The position numbers were made by a program, and so were the translations under genes. A model generated the notes under the pieces. That model was not told the DNA's origin. It did not search any database and was given only the letters and a program-made list of their open reading frames with translations. From contig JAEILZ010000002.1 of the NCBI GenBank assembly GCA_018873225.1, positions 4,030,001 through 4,094,000 on the forward strand: a stretch of DNA of 64,000 nucleotides. The letters are read 5' to 3'. Every line of letters starts with the position of its first letter. Positions within the stretch are counted from its first letter, which is position 1. Shown in pieces: positions 40,718 to 51,905 of this stretch. The DNA is from [Phialemoniopsis] sp. UDSM-2020. Its lineage: Eukaryota; Ascomycota; Sordariomycetes; Thyridiales; Thyridiaceae.

Positions 40718-42186
40718 TGTTCGTGTTTTTGTGTGTGTATGTCTCTCAGTAAGTCTGTGCAAGTGCATGCGAGATGCAAGTTTGAGCAATAGGCATCGTC
40801 CTACTCAGGCTGGTAATTGAGCACCGGCTTTTCTCCGGCCACATTTGACTCATTCGGCGGGCATGCATACCAAGATGGAGTGCATCTCCACCATCAGCAC
40901 CTTGGCAGGGTTTTAATTTATGCTTAAGTGTATGTAAATTGATTCTTTTAGTCAGCCACTGTCAATATCCACAACAATTCGAGTCAGCAAACTCTGGAGA
41001 ATGCCTTTTTTGCCATACCTTCACAGGTCTTCACTGATAATCTTTAAAGAGCCTCGAAATTTTCAAGTGACAAGACTCGTTCTTATGAATGACATGCGTG
41101 CCGTCACAAACGTGGTGGCATTGCCTGGGATGGCCTTGGTTTGAGTCGATATCGTGATGCATACACAAGCTACGAGCAATATGTTCCCTTGTCCCGAAGA
41201 GAAATGAAATCTTTGTATAAGCCTCAAGATGTCAACTTGGGCGTCTCTCAAGCCGATATTGAAAGCTACCTTGGTTCGTTGCAAAAAAGAGTTCTTCACC
41301 GGAGTTCGAACCAAAGTCATAACCATGATCTTGTGCAGGCTTTCTTGGCAACAGACATGAGGACAACGATATCATCAATTAAATTAATTAGCATTCATTA
41401 CGCTATTAGGTATTGTTCTTCAAAGCAGTCATCAATTTTACAGATTGCCCGACTCGATTTCGGCGTTCTTCAACAAACCTGTAAATCTAACAATCACCCA
41501 CATCACAGCCTTGTAACCCACACATTTCATTCCGTGACCAGTCAATAAAGTAAGGAGTTGTCATAAAAGGCGAAATCATTCTAGACCCATGTTCTACGGA
41601 ACCCCACGGGGCAAATTACCCCGTTCCTCACTTCTTGTTTCCGTACATGGATGGATGGGGAACCCTGAACGCTAAATCGGAAGCTCGGAAGGTCGGTCGG
41701 TTCGGTTTTGGTTAGCAATACGTGCCACCGGACCGGACGACGACACCATAACCCCGCAAAGCAAACGCCTCTAAAATCCACGCTTGTCGTAGCCACGGTC
41801 TTGGACGCGTCACTGATTGGCCATGTCTGGGGTAAATGGGAGATCCATGTGGCTACCCCCTCGCTTCAAGGCCAGGCTTGGGGACCTGGACCCTTTGTTG
41901 GGGACCGCCACGGAGGCATGACTCTTGCTGCATCTGGGGGGAAAAGCAACTCCAACACGGAAATCGGGGTTCCCGGGGAATGGCCCTTCCCCGCCGTGCA
42001 CGCCGTGCGATTCTACTCAAATGCACCAGGACAGACCGTCTCCGAAGCTGCCGAAGTTTCAACTGTGATCATTGATTAAGATTTCGACTTTCGTGCAGTC
42101 TCGGATTTCCCAAACGCATAGCCAGCTTCAAGAGTCACTTGCAGAGCTCCCTTCTCTACACTTGCGTCATTCACTCGAACACCACC
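40718..42186. other. Long divergent intergenic region
   Basis: 1.47 kb between divergent starts of the GNAT and monooxygenase genes. The stretch around 40900-41500 is A/T-richer than its surroundings. Open frames present (up to 135 codons) show no domain or signal peptide. Confidence 0.5.
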
Positions 42187-43925
42187 ATGGGATCCGTGGA
42201 GCCCCAGGAGCCCGACTACGATGTCGTGATCATCGGCGGCGGTTTTGGAGGATGCTACTCCCTCTACAAGCTCCGAAAGCTCGGCTTCAAGACGCACCTC
42301 ATCGAAGCCGGCGCTGGTCTCGGCGGTGTGTGGCACTGGAATAGCTACCCAGGCGCCCGCGTTGACTCCGAGATGCCCTACTACCAGTTCTCCATCCCCG
42401 AGGTCTGGCGGACTTGGACCTGGTCCCAGCGCTTCCCGGGCCACGAGGAGATCAAGCGGTACTTTGAGCACGCCGACAAGGAGCTGCAGCTGTCCAAGGA
42501 CGTCAGCTACCAGACCATCGTCACGGGCGCCGACTTTGACGAGAAGGCCGGCCAGTGGACCCTGGCCTCGGACAAGGGCCGCAGCGTCACCTGCAGGTAC
42601 CTGCTCGCCGCGACGGGCTCCTCGTACAAGCGGTACGAGCCCGACTTCCCCAACATCAGGGGTTACAAGGGCCGCATCATCCACTCGGCGGCGTGGCCCG
42701 AGGAGCCCGTCGACTTCAGGGGCAAGCGCGTCGCCATCGTCGGCGCGGGCGCCTCGGGCGTCCAGTGCGTGCAGGAGATCTCCAAGGTCGCCGAGGCCAC
42801 GACGGTCTACGTGCGCAACCCGAACTACTCGCTGCCCATGGGCCAGCGCGAGTTCTCGGAGCTCGAGGCCAATGCGCAAAAGGCCATCTACAGGGGCCTC
42901 TTCCGGCTCGCGCGCGAGACGGCCGCCGGCATCGCCATGGACGGCCAGGTATTACGCGCCGGTGACGTGACGGCCGATGAGCGTAGGCAATACTGGGAGG
43001 ACCTGTGGTCGCGCGGCGGCTTCAGCTTCCAGGCGGCAAACTATGCCGATTTCCTGACAGATGCCGCAGTCAATCGTGAGATCTACGACTTTTGGGCGTC
43101 CAAGGTGCGTGCGCGCCTGCGCGACCCGGCCAAGCGGGATATCCTGGCGCCCGCGGAGCCGCCATACCCGTTCGCCACAAAGCGGAGCAGTCTGGAGCAG
43201 GACTACTACGAGTGCTTGGATAGAGATGACGTCGAGGTAGTCAGCGTCAAGAAGACGCCCATCAAGGAGTTCACGGAGCAGGGTATCAATACGGAGGACG
43301 GGCAGGAAAGGCAACACGACATTGTCATCTTGGCTACTGGGTATGACAATATGACGGGTAGTCTGACGGGCATGGGCCTCCGTGGTAAGGACGGCGTCGA
43401 CATGAAGGAGAGGTGGAAGGATGGTGTGTGGACGTATTTGGGTCTCATGACTGGCGGATGCCCTAACATGTTCATGGTGTACGGTCCTCAAGGTGAGTTC
43501 CCCCTTCCTTCATGAACTCGTGAGAATTCGCGAAATGTCCTGATAGCAAAACAACAGCACCCACCGCTTTCACAAACGCCCCAGTCTTCATCGAGCAGCA
43601 GGCCGATCTCCTCTGCGACTTCATCCGTAAGGTCCACGACTCGGGCGTGAAGACGATAGAGCCTACACATGCGTCGGAGCAACAGTGGAAGAAGGTCGTC
43701 CAGGACATGAACGAGCACACACTGTTCCCGCTGGCCGACTCTTGGTACATGGGTGCCAACATCCCAGGCAAGAAGCGCGAGCAGCTCAACTACATTGGCG
43801 GCATTCAGCTGTACGACAAGGCGTGTCGTGACGGCCTAAAGGACTGGACTCCCTTCAATGTCACTTGGACAGATGGCAGCAAGGGCTCGACGTCGGCAGA
43901 TGACATTACTGCTATCAGGCCATGA
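42187..43925 (+). CDS. Flavin monooxygenase, Baeyer-Villiger type
   Basis: Two exons (42187-43492, 43558-43925) give 557 codons. The start is the ATG giving MGSVEPQEPDYDVVIIGGGFGG; the frame is open upstream. Two Rossmann nucleotide-binding motifs are clear: GGGFGG near residue 17 for FAD and VGAGASG for NADPH. Between them is Y-K-G-x3-H-x3-W-P (YKGRIIHSAAWP), the Baeyer-Villiger fingerprint with Tyr in place of Phe. WHWNSYPGARVDSE and ATGYDNMTG are further family hallmarks. Such enzymes insert oxygen next to ketones, giving esters or lactones, often in secondary metabolism. The gene beside it is a broken aminotransferase, so any former cluster here is eroded. Confidence 0.92.
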
Positions 43926-43968
43926 CTTCCATAAGAACTAGCGTTTGATAATTGACATTGTTACAACA

Positions 43969-44676
43969 TCAGAAAACGAGGGAAGCTATGAATACGCTAC
44001 GAGTTCCTCGGAGTACGTCGCCAGAAACTCTTTTGATTGCTGCAGCAAACATGTCCACATTCTCATCGGTAATGACAATGTCCAGCGGCGTGTATCCTCT
44101 CGTGGCCATGTAGATTCCCTTCTCCAGCATATAGTAGAGATTGTGCCATAGAGCTCCGTCTTCGCCAGAGAAGCGGAGGTTCAGCATACTACCGCTGCTT
44201 GCGATGAAGCACTTCGGCAGTGGAAGTGTCTGACCGTCTCCAGCAGCAAGTCGGCTAGGGCCTTCGAAGCTGTCTGCCTCGATCACGTCCTTGAGGTGCT
44301 CCGCACGCTCCCGCGAATAGATGCCCGAGTCGAACAACGCCTCAGTGATGGCGGCCTTGAGACGATTGCCGCGCGCGTTCAACTCATCTACCGCATCAGG
44401 GGTATAGATGTCGAGTGCGGCGATGCCCGCGTTCATGCTGAAGACGTTGTTGTTGTACGTCCCCGGGTGCATCAGGCGTTTGGTCCCGCGAGCCGGGTCG
44501 AACATCTCCATGATGTCCCGCCGGCCGCCAAATGCGCCAAAAGTCATGCTTCCAGCTATCCACTTGCCGAATGACATGAGGTCCGCGCGGAGGCCGTGTG
44601 TGGCCAGCGTGCTTGAAGGTCCTAGTCGCGATGCCATGACCTCGTCGACATAGAAAAGGGCCCCTAGTCGGGGTCC
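43969..44676 (-). pseudogene. 5'-truncated class III aminotransferase (glutamate-semialdehyde aminomutase-like)
   Basis: The open part from 44637 encodes 222 residues, and recognisable coding extends a few codons upstream (LGALFYVDEV). Seen are the PLP-binding DEVMASR, the Schiff-base Lys in LMSFGKWIAGSMTFGAFGGR, and the HPGTYNNNVFSMNAG loop, all typical of glutamate-1-semialdehyde aminomutase-like class III enzymes. These are normally about 430-470 residues. The N-terminal half with the substrate and cofactor phosphate sites is absent. Immediately upstream the frame meets a stop, and no family sequence is found. The C-terminal half looks intact and not frame-broken, so the truncation may be recent or a hidden upstream exon may exist. 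Confidence 0.65.
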
Positions 44677-44929
44677 CTTTGCATGAGTTCGTTAGTACAT
44701 TTGGCGGTCATCAATGCCACTGCAATGATAAGATACAGCTGTTACTCTGTGCTACTTCATGAACATTGAGCTTCCTGGCTGCCTCAGGACTTGGAGACAG
44801 ATGGGATCGGTTGTTCGCCACCCTTTGCCAGGCCATCTTTGATCTCCTTCCCACCAGTTTGGAAGTACAACGTGAACTGGAGAGAAGCTTGGAAGCAGGA
44901 CACCAATATCTAAGCTCAATGGAAATCAA

Positions 44930-45022
44930 GTCAGTATCGCCCAGTTTCACTCGGAGTAGGCGTATTTGATCGGGCTCTAGAGGTCGATATAGACTAGGGG
45001 CTGAAGACTGTTGATCAGTCAT
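44930..45022 (-). pseudogene. Possible start of a HET-domain gene (fragment)
   Basis: From ATG 45022 the frame reads MTDQQSSAPSLYRPLEPD followed by QIRLLRVKLGD, resembling the opening of fungal HET (heterokaryon incompatibility) proteins. Those begin YxPLdp..eIRLLxL. After about 30 residues the similarity ends and no HET core is found before the aminotransferase fragment. It is best viewed as a relic; the match is short and could be fortuitous. Confidence 0.35.
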
Positions 45023-45427
45023 GGTAGAACGTATTGGTCTAGTTTGGTAGCTATCAAACTGGATTGAGATTAGGAAAGCCGATGGAACTTGACATGGGTT
45101 GGACATGCATGCACTGGTAAGATAAGCTGAGCGCTCTGGCTTGCTCATGACAATCCAAAAAGACGACGCACAAGTTCTCTCGGCAACGATATCGGTCGTC
45201 CAGGTTGCCAATTCAGCTATGGAAATATGTGGTCTACCCTAAGTTATAGAGGTGACAGATTTCGTCCAGAAGTGACATCGCTACACGCCTGAGTGGGAGG
45301 GGTTGAATTCCACCACCAGGTTTTGTGAATGCGAAATACGATGGCCCATGCCCTTGGGACCATCCCCACGCCGTGCCGACTCACCAACGCACACGCAGCC
45401 CAGGTCTCGGCCACGGATATCAGGAGC
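45023..45427. other. Intergenic, no gene recognised
   Basis: 405 bp between the HET-like fragment and the 3' end of the small secreted protein gene. Nothing is recognised. Confidence 0.4.
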
Positions 45428-46001
45428 TCAAGGCCGGTGCGAGTTTATGTCATCGGCGGTCATGTCGCTGACACACTTGAGTTTACGATTGCCCACCGCC
45501 ATGCCAACGGGGTCAGTGCCGCAGGTGAAGTGGACATTGTCCGACACTGTGCAAGTGCCGATCTGGTTGCCGTCGACGTCGACGATGGCTCCGCCTCGAT
45601 TGGAGTAGTAAGCTACACACGCACGTATCAGCTTCTCGACCACTGCAAGCCCGTCTCTACAGCGGTTGCTGGCTAGGGGGAGACTTACTGAAGTGAGGAC
45701 CGGTGCGGGTGTTGAGCTCGAGCTCGGTGATGGTGGCCGGGTCATCGCTCTGGCTGCAGCCGTCGCCCTCGCAGCGAACTCCGTACCTATCGCCGCTGAC
45801 ATCGTCGAGCGGACCCCAGATCCAGTCGAGGACATCGTCGCAGCTGATGACGCCATCGGTAGGCGCGTAGATCTGAACACCGGTGTCAGAGTTGCCGCCA
45901 ATGCCCGTGCCGCCGATGGCAGCGGCGTAGATGTCGAAATCGGCCTTGACAAGGCCTGGGAGGATGGCGGCCAGAGCGGCAGCGGCAGCCTGGTACTTCA
46001 T
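45428..46001 (-). CDS. Small secreted cysteine-containing protein
   Basis: Two exons (46001-45689, 45612-45428) with a 76-nt intron give 165 codons. Residues 1-20 form a clear signal peptide (MKYQAAAAALAAILPGLVKA). The mature part has six cysteines (ISCDD, VRCEGDGC, GTCTV, FTCGTD, LKCVSD), suggesting three disulfides. It also has a Gly-rich start and an acidic composition. I do not recognise a named family. Comparable small secreted proteins occur widely in plant-associated Sordariomycetes and are often listed as candidate effectors; that label is inference. It is intact although surrounded by broken genes, implying continued selection or recent arrival. Confidence 0.75.
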
Positions 46002-47397
46002 ATTGAGGTAGTATCAGGGGTGGCTAGACAAACGAGTCTGGTTTCTTTGCAAATGATCGCAATATAGCTGTTGGGCTGGTTTGTTTCTCTGAGTAATGAG
46101 GACGAGAGAGAGATGTCTTCAGACTCGGAGAGTCTACATGCTTTATATAGACGACACGGCGGCCACTCGAGCAGAGCTACCCAGAGTGGCCAACAGTTAC
46201 TGAAGGCCACCATGCCGTCGAACCTTGCACCAGTCACCCTCACTCAAGGATGCTGCCACTTTGAAGTCGCATTCGTCTACACACTGGATGTAACACGAGA
46301 GACATGGGCGTCATCATCGACAGTTGATCGGCAGTTTCCACCTCGCAACCGTTGCTCCACACTCAGCACTACCCACAAGGAGACCAAGGTTCATCCTTGG
46401 CAGTCATCGCTATACGCGCCGAAGCCACCGTGAAAATTCCCCATTCAGTTGTCATTTGCCCAAGGCCCTGGCCTTCTCTGATTCTGGCTCGATTCTGAAG
46501 ATCAAGGTTGATAGTCTTTCTCAGCGAGAGAGCCGCATTCTTGGTAGCCCCCGCTCTTAAAGTTCTGCCTACTCAGCACTTCGGACCCTTGTGTTTGAAG
46601 CACCATATAGTACGATATTCTGCAAGGTCGAGTATCTCAAATTCCCCGTCTGGACTTGCATTCTTTCAATTCATCTGAGTGTTTCGAATCCTTAGAAATG
46701 CTAAGGGCGCCAGCCTGGGGTCTCGCCATTGTCCAGCCGATCGTCGGTGGTTGTGGGGCACCGCCCCCGAAATAAGCTTAATCAGAAGTCAGCTGAAAGA
46801 GATGCTGAAAGAGATCGACGATTACTTACGCGTCTAGAGACCACTCTGAGCCTCCAGACTTGATTGGAACGTCGGGCAGTGCCGACAGGTTCGCCATCGT
46901 CACTCTTGATCGAAACTCCGGCAGCTGGAGGCTCTGAATGCCATACTTGCTTCTCTGTGCCAATTCTTGATATACAGCTCAACCTTAGACCTGTCGGGGT
47001 TATCAGGGACAATATGGAATCAGGATGACGACATGACAAGCCTTTCTGCGATCCGCTCAGGTCATGTACAGTACAGGCGCAGCAAGGCGCTCCAGGGGAA
47101 ACGATCTGCAACCAAGACAAGGCATTCATTCCAAATGGATCCACCAAGCCGCGTATACGCCCATGCACCGTTTTGCCGTTCAGACCGAATATTCTGTAGA
47201 CTTCTTGATTTGCATCAAACCGCAGGGTCATTAGCCGCTGACTGGATCCACTCCTAGCGACGTTGGGAAGGTCGAGTTGGAGATGCATACGGAAGAGGCC
47301 ATTCAAATATTTTGGGGGCCGTACCCCGTGCCGAATTCCGAGCAACCTTTCTTGCTCTAGTGTACCATGTCTCATAGGCCTGTATACGATTCGGACA
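46002..47397. other. Long region without a recognised gene
   Basis: About 1.4 kb containing the small secreted protein promoter. A minus-strand open frame of 214 codons (46782-47426) includes no recognised domain and overlaps the permease relic. No transposon features such as terminal repeats were seen. Confidence 0.4.
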
Positions 47398-47745
47398 TTA
47401 TAAGCGATGCGCGTACCGCCCCTCAATCAGACAAGGTGCCGCGACATAGGAACCGCAGTAATAGTAAACAACACAGCCAACGGTAGCATGGAGGTCCGTC
47501 ACGACGGCCGGACATAGAAGCAGTGATCGAGTGTACAGGCGAGGGTCCCGCATCTCGGAAGCAATGGACAAGAAACCCGGAGTTCCAGCATAGGCGAAAA
47601 TCATTGTAGAAATAGCAGAGATAGCGTCGGTGAAGGACGGATTGTTTGTCAACCTGTAGTCTGACTTCCATTCGCCGGCCTGGGGCGCCGTGGGCCGGTC
47701 GATCCTGGACTCCGACGGCACCTGCAACAACCCAGACTAGTGGAT
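47398..47745 (-). pseudogene. Amino-acid permease relic (AVT/Aa_trans type)
   Basis: The minus strand encodes an internal slice of a fungal amino-acid transporter: WKSDYRLTNNPSFTDAISAI, then MIFAYAGTPGFLSIASEMRD, VVYYYCGSYVAAP. That is about 75 of the roughly 450-500 residues of the family. Upstream, VGVQDRPA lies in a different frame from APQAGEWKSDY, implying a one-base shift near 47685. Neither the N-terminal helices nor the part after GSYVAAP is present. Truncation at both ends plus a frameshift make this a dead fragment. The family moves neutral amino acids across plasma or vacuolar membranes. Confidence 0.6.
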
Positions 47746-47886
47746 GTTGGGACCTTGAAGAATGAGACAGATGGGACAAGTAGTTATTACCAGAAACAGT
47801 AAGACAGATCATGCCTATCCAAGCAAGTCAGCTGATTCGGCCCAATGTACGTATCCTTCCAAAGGTCATACCTCAACATGGGCTAA

Positions 47887-48225
47887 TTCCCATGCGACAG
47901 CAACAACCTATACTTTGCTGCCAAGCCGACCAAAGACGTCACCGTCGTCGTGGACGAAGATGCGCTTCGTACCAATGACCGGACATGGTTGGTCTCCCCG
48001 CACAATGTCCTCAACACTGTCCTGTCGACCTTGAAACGCGACGCATTGCCCAAGCTCGCAGTCTCGTCGAAGCTGCCAGATCCTCGCGAACTGCTCAAAA
48101 ATATCCCTTCAGTCATCCCTACCGAAACTCTGAAGCAGGACATTTTCCGGAGGCGCCTGTCCCACTTCTTTCAACCTGGCGACACCATCATGACCGAGTC
48201 GGGAACCGCGCGCGGCGGTGGTTAG
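47887..48225 (+). pseudogene. Pyruvate-decarboxylase-like (ThDP enzyme) fragment
   Basis: An open stretch of 112 codons without its own start resembles the middle-to-third-domain junction of fungal pyruvate decarboxylases: KDVTVVVDEDALR, a leucine-rich helical linker, then FRRRLSHFFQPGDTIMTESGTA. That last part matches the conserved F.pGD.i..E.GTa at the start of the thiamine-diphosphate-binding domain. The frame stops right after GTARGGG, so the cofactor domain is missing, as is the whole N-terminal domain. It is a truncated relic. The match is by motif recognition only. Confidence 0.5.
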
Positions 48226-48492
48226 GAATTTGTTCTACCGCCGAAAACAACCCTGATCACGTCAATCGTGTGGCTTTCCATCACAAGTTAGGATGACGGC
48301 AGTAGCCTACCAGTCTTTCATGTACTACCTCCGGGTTCACGGGCCTTATAGCCTCCGTGTGGTTGTGATGCTGACCATGGTGAGGATGCTAATATCCCCA
48401 CTATCATGACCAAGTCTCCAGCGTGGGAGTTTTCGGTCAGAAAAGATCACCTTATGATCATGATAGAAGCGATGTTAATTCTTCTCATTTAT

Positions 48493-49443
48493 CTATTCTA
48501 ATATCCATAACTTCTTGGCATTTTCTCTGAAGAGCCGCTCTCGTAACTGGACGTTGTCCCCGACAAGATCAAGCAAGTGCTCCGTCCACGGCTTGATATC
48601 CAGGCCCTCAAACAACACATGGGGCCAGTCAGACGCGTAGACCAGCCGCTCTGGAGCTTCTCTGAACAATTCCTTAATCAAAGGATCCAATTGTGGGTAT
48701 AAAGGACCGTCGGACTCAACCAGTCGATAGGGGGCTGAAATTTTGACCCAGGTCTGGCCCTTCTTTAGTAGATTGATAAGCACTCGGAAGCCATGGACGC
48801 TGTAAGGGTCAGTGATCTGCTTGTTGTAGTCCCCCTTGGGCAATTCTGGGTGGCCAAAGTGATCGAATATGATGGTGACGTCAAGTGTCTGAAAGAAATC
48901 TTCCAATTGAGCCAGAAGATCCATGGGAATGTACATCTGCACTGCCCAGCCTAGGGGACGTATCACATCAGCATAGGCCTGCAGTATGACTTTAAACTGC
49001 TCAGCTGTGGGCAATTCTGGCACGAAGCCCAGATGCACTCGCACTCCCCGGACTCCCAGTGAGTGCCAATACTCGAGGGTTGCGGGAGGGATGGTTGTTG
49101 GATCAAAGACTACAACAGCACGAGCTCTGTCGGGGCCGAAAGCTCGAAGGGCATCCAATGTCGCTGTGTTGTCGTTGCCATAAATAGAGGGCTGAATGAT
49201 AGTGATATTACTGGCGCCGATTGAAGCCTCAAAGAGGACATTGTCCCAGGCTGTGTAGATGCCAGGCGTGTAGGTTGCGTTTGTATCCTGAGCATAGCGG
49301 GAGGGGTCCACGACGTGAACATGAGAGTCCCACGCTCCCTTTGGCATCCGCGAGAGACCCGCGAGTCTTCTCCTGGCGTCCATGACGTAGTCAAAGTCCC
49401 GGCTAGACTCTGACTGCTGGGCGACCTGGTTTTCCCACGCCAT
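48493..49443 (-). CDS. Amidohydrolase-2 family metal-dependent hydrolase (PDC-lactonase-like)
   Basis: A single exon of 316 codons. The TIM-barrel amidohydrolase signature is clear: WDSHVHVVD with metal-binding His41 and His43, IIFDHFGHPELP in the middle, and RLVYASDWPHVLFEG carrying the catalytic Asp near the end. The layout resembles 2-pyrone-4,6-dicarboxylate lactonase (LigI) and related lactonases or decarboxylases of aromatic catabolism. It lacks a signal peptide. A Dal5-type transporter starts divergently 670 bp away, which suits uptake and hydrolysis of a small acid. The precise substrate is not predictable. Confidence 0.9.
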   Translation of the reverse strand: MAWENQVAQQSESSRDFDYVMDARRRLAGLSRMPKGAWDSHVHVVDPSRYAQDTNATYTPGIYTAWDNVLFEASIGASNITIIQPSIYGNDNTATLDALRAFGPDRARAVVVFDPTTIPPATLEYWHSLGVRGVRVHLGFVPELPTAEQFKVILQAYADVIRPLGWAVQMYIPMDLLAQLEDFFQTLDVTIIFDHFGHPELPKGDYNKQITDPYSVHGFRVLINLLKKGQTWVKISAPYRLVESDGPLYPQLDPLIKELFREAPERLVYASDWPHVLFEGLDIKPWTEHLLDLVGDNVQLRERLFRENAKKLWILE

Positions 49444-50114
49444 TAGTCAAGATCGATGGTAGGTGGTGGCGGACGGTATCGGGCATGTAGAGTGCTAAGA
49501 GGGTGGACAATTTGATCAATGCAGAAGGATTTGAGCGCTGTGTCCACCTCAAGAGGGTGCAGATTGAAACACTAACCTCTCACTGATCTTGTTCAAAAGG
49601 AGAAACCTTGAATGGCTGGCCTCTTGACAGCCGAATGGTGACAAAATTGGGGCACCAGTAGATCCGATCCTCATCAACAACTAGAAGATAAAGGTTCAAA
49701 CCTAAGCACTTAGCGTCGGGGTACCCCGACCTGGCATCCGCCGCTCCGGTCCCGTGATTTAGAAGAGTCGGCCCTACGATCCGGGGCAAAGATGCGACTC
49801 GGATGTCAAACGCGGCAGATCCTGTGTTCGGCTGCTCATAGCTCATGATTAGCACCGTCGAGCGTCGGCGTCTTGCTCGTCTTTCCCGGGCATCTCCGTC
49901 TCTCCCGCCTCTCCGGTTGTTTTCCCCACGGGGCTTTGGTCGCCCCTATACCAAATAGTCGCCCCAAAAAATAGCACTAAATTTGTTCTGTCGACTTACA
50001 AAGACTCGCTTGGCTGCCACTCTCGAGCCTGTACATGACAGAACAATCTCTCTTACGTGCTTTCAGTTGAAAATCTCCAGCTGACCTTCTCTTCGCAATT
50101 TGCACCATCTGACA
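49444..50114. promoter_or_regulatory. Divergent promoter, amidohydrolase / Dal5-type MFS
   Basis: 671 bp between two divergent starts, containing both promoters. No gene is recognised. Confidence 0.4.
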
Positions 50115-51905
50115 ATGTCGCCTGACCAGCATGAGGACAGTGTGGGCGACTTCGCCGTCAAGGCAGTCAAGCCCGATGCTGTTCACTCAGAAGAACAGCT
50201 GGATATCATGATCCAGGATGAGATTGCTCAGAAGAGACTGAATCGCAAGCTCGACATGCGCATCGTTCCATGGGTATCTGGTATCTGGTCAGTAACACTC
50301 AGACTCTTGCATTGGCATCGGGACGCTAACACATCCCTCAAGGCTACTCGCGTACATCGCCAAGGCGAATGTCGGCATTGCGAAGATCAATGGGTTGCCC
50401 GCAGACCTGGGAATCGCAACGGGGACCAATTACAATATCGCCATCCTCGTATTCTATATACCTTACATCCTAATCGATATCCCGAGTAATTGGATGATCA
50501 AGAAAATCCCTGCCGGTATTTATCTCCCGATGTTGATTATCTCGTGGGGTGTTGTCACGACTTGCACCGGTTTCATCAACTGATCGCAGTTAGACTTCTA
50601 CTTGGTCTGACTGAAGGTGGAATCCTAGGAGGAATTGCTGTATACCTAGCGATATTTTACCGCCCGCATGAACTATCCTGGCGTATCGGCATCTTCTACT
50701 CCGCTGCGCCCTTAGCTGGCGCGTTTGGTGGACTTCTTGCTACTGGCATTGGTAAGATCCGCTATGGTGGTTATAACAACTGGCCTTGGATCTTTTTCAG
50801 TGAGTACATTTTGACCTTTCAAACCCACCCCTTAAGCTGTGTTATATGTAACATTGATTGACCTGATTGGACTGCAGTCGAGGGTGCAATCACAGTTCTT
50901 TACGGCCTTGTTTGCCTATGCTTTATGCCACACACTCCTGCGCAAGCCAGGTTTCTTTCCGAAGACGAGCGACGAATTGCAATGCATAGGCTAAAGGTCG
51001 ATGGACACGGCGCCGTTGTTGTAGAGGATGTTCGGGAGGAGAAGTTCAACTGGCACTGGGTCCAAATGGCGTGCATGGCACCACAGACCATCCTGTCGTC
51101 GCTCATCTGGATCTTCATGCTGATCCCCGTCTACGTGGGTTTGCAAATAGCCTTCTGCCTACCTCTTGGTGCTAACATTCTAGTCATGCTTTCTCAGAGC
51201 TACGTCCTTTTCCTGCCAACTATCATCCAAGGACTTGGCTTCAATACCTTCGAGACTCAGCTTCTTGTTGCTCCGCCGTGCATCGCCGCGTTTCTCACGG
51301 CTCTGATTTCAGCCTTCTTTTCGGACAAATATCCAGCGAGGAGTCCGATTCTCATTCTTGGATCGGTGCTTGCTATCATCGGCTACATCATACTCCTCGC
51401 TGCCAAGGACAACTATGCTCGATATGGAGGGACCTTCTTCATCCCGGCTGGTCTTTATCCTGCTTCCGCTATGATCATGGTGGGTTCAACAATAATTTGT
51501 CGGTCTCCATGCCTCATTCGCTCACAGGAAACTGGTTAGGGCTGGCTGTCAAATAATCTGTCGCCTCACTACGTCCGCGCAACCGGCATCGGGCTGCTCA
51601 TAGCGCTGGGCACCACCGCGGCTTTGCTTGCTTCTTTTATCTATCTTGCTCAAGACGCGTGAGTTTTCCATACTTTTCATTCTTGTGCTTGAACCGGGCT
51701 CACACCAAACAGTCCAAGATACATTCTCGGTCACACCATTTGCCTCGGCTCCAGCATCATTTGTTTGCTTCTTGTCATAGTGCAAATTGTATACCTTGCT
51801 TGGGAGAACAAAAAGCGTGACAGAGGTGCCCGTGACGACCGTCTCAATCATGGACCTGAAGATAAGCTGGGGCATAGGCATCCATCGTTTCGATACACGC
51901 TTTAG
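50115..51905 (+). pseudogene. Dal5/allantoate-permease-type MFS transporter, probably frame-broken
   Basis: Exons at 50115-50287, 50343-50799, 50878-51138, 51184-51479, 51540-51658 and 51713-51905 encode an anion:cation symporter-family MFS. Features are EEQLDIMIQDEIAQKRLNRKLDMRIVPW, ANVGIAKINGLPADLGI, RLLLGLTEGGILGG, AARSP-like loops and GWLSNNLSPHYVRATGIG. The exon sum is 1499 nt, one short of a multiple of three. The break is near 50580: GVVTTCTGFIN is followed by a stop, while LIAVRLLLGLTEGG continues in another frame. Four or so residues normally between them are missing, as expected for a deletion of about 13 nt. Reading 50547-50587 as a 41-nt intron would restore an open frame but would remove a conserved helix. 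Intron 51139-51183 is 45 nt and has a perfect GCTAAC branch point. Confidence 0.7.

Noticed and set aside
46782..47426. 214-codon minus-strand frame as a real gene
   Set aside because: No recognisable motif, unusual composition, and it overlaps the permease relic.
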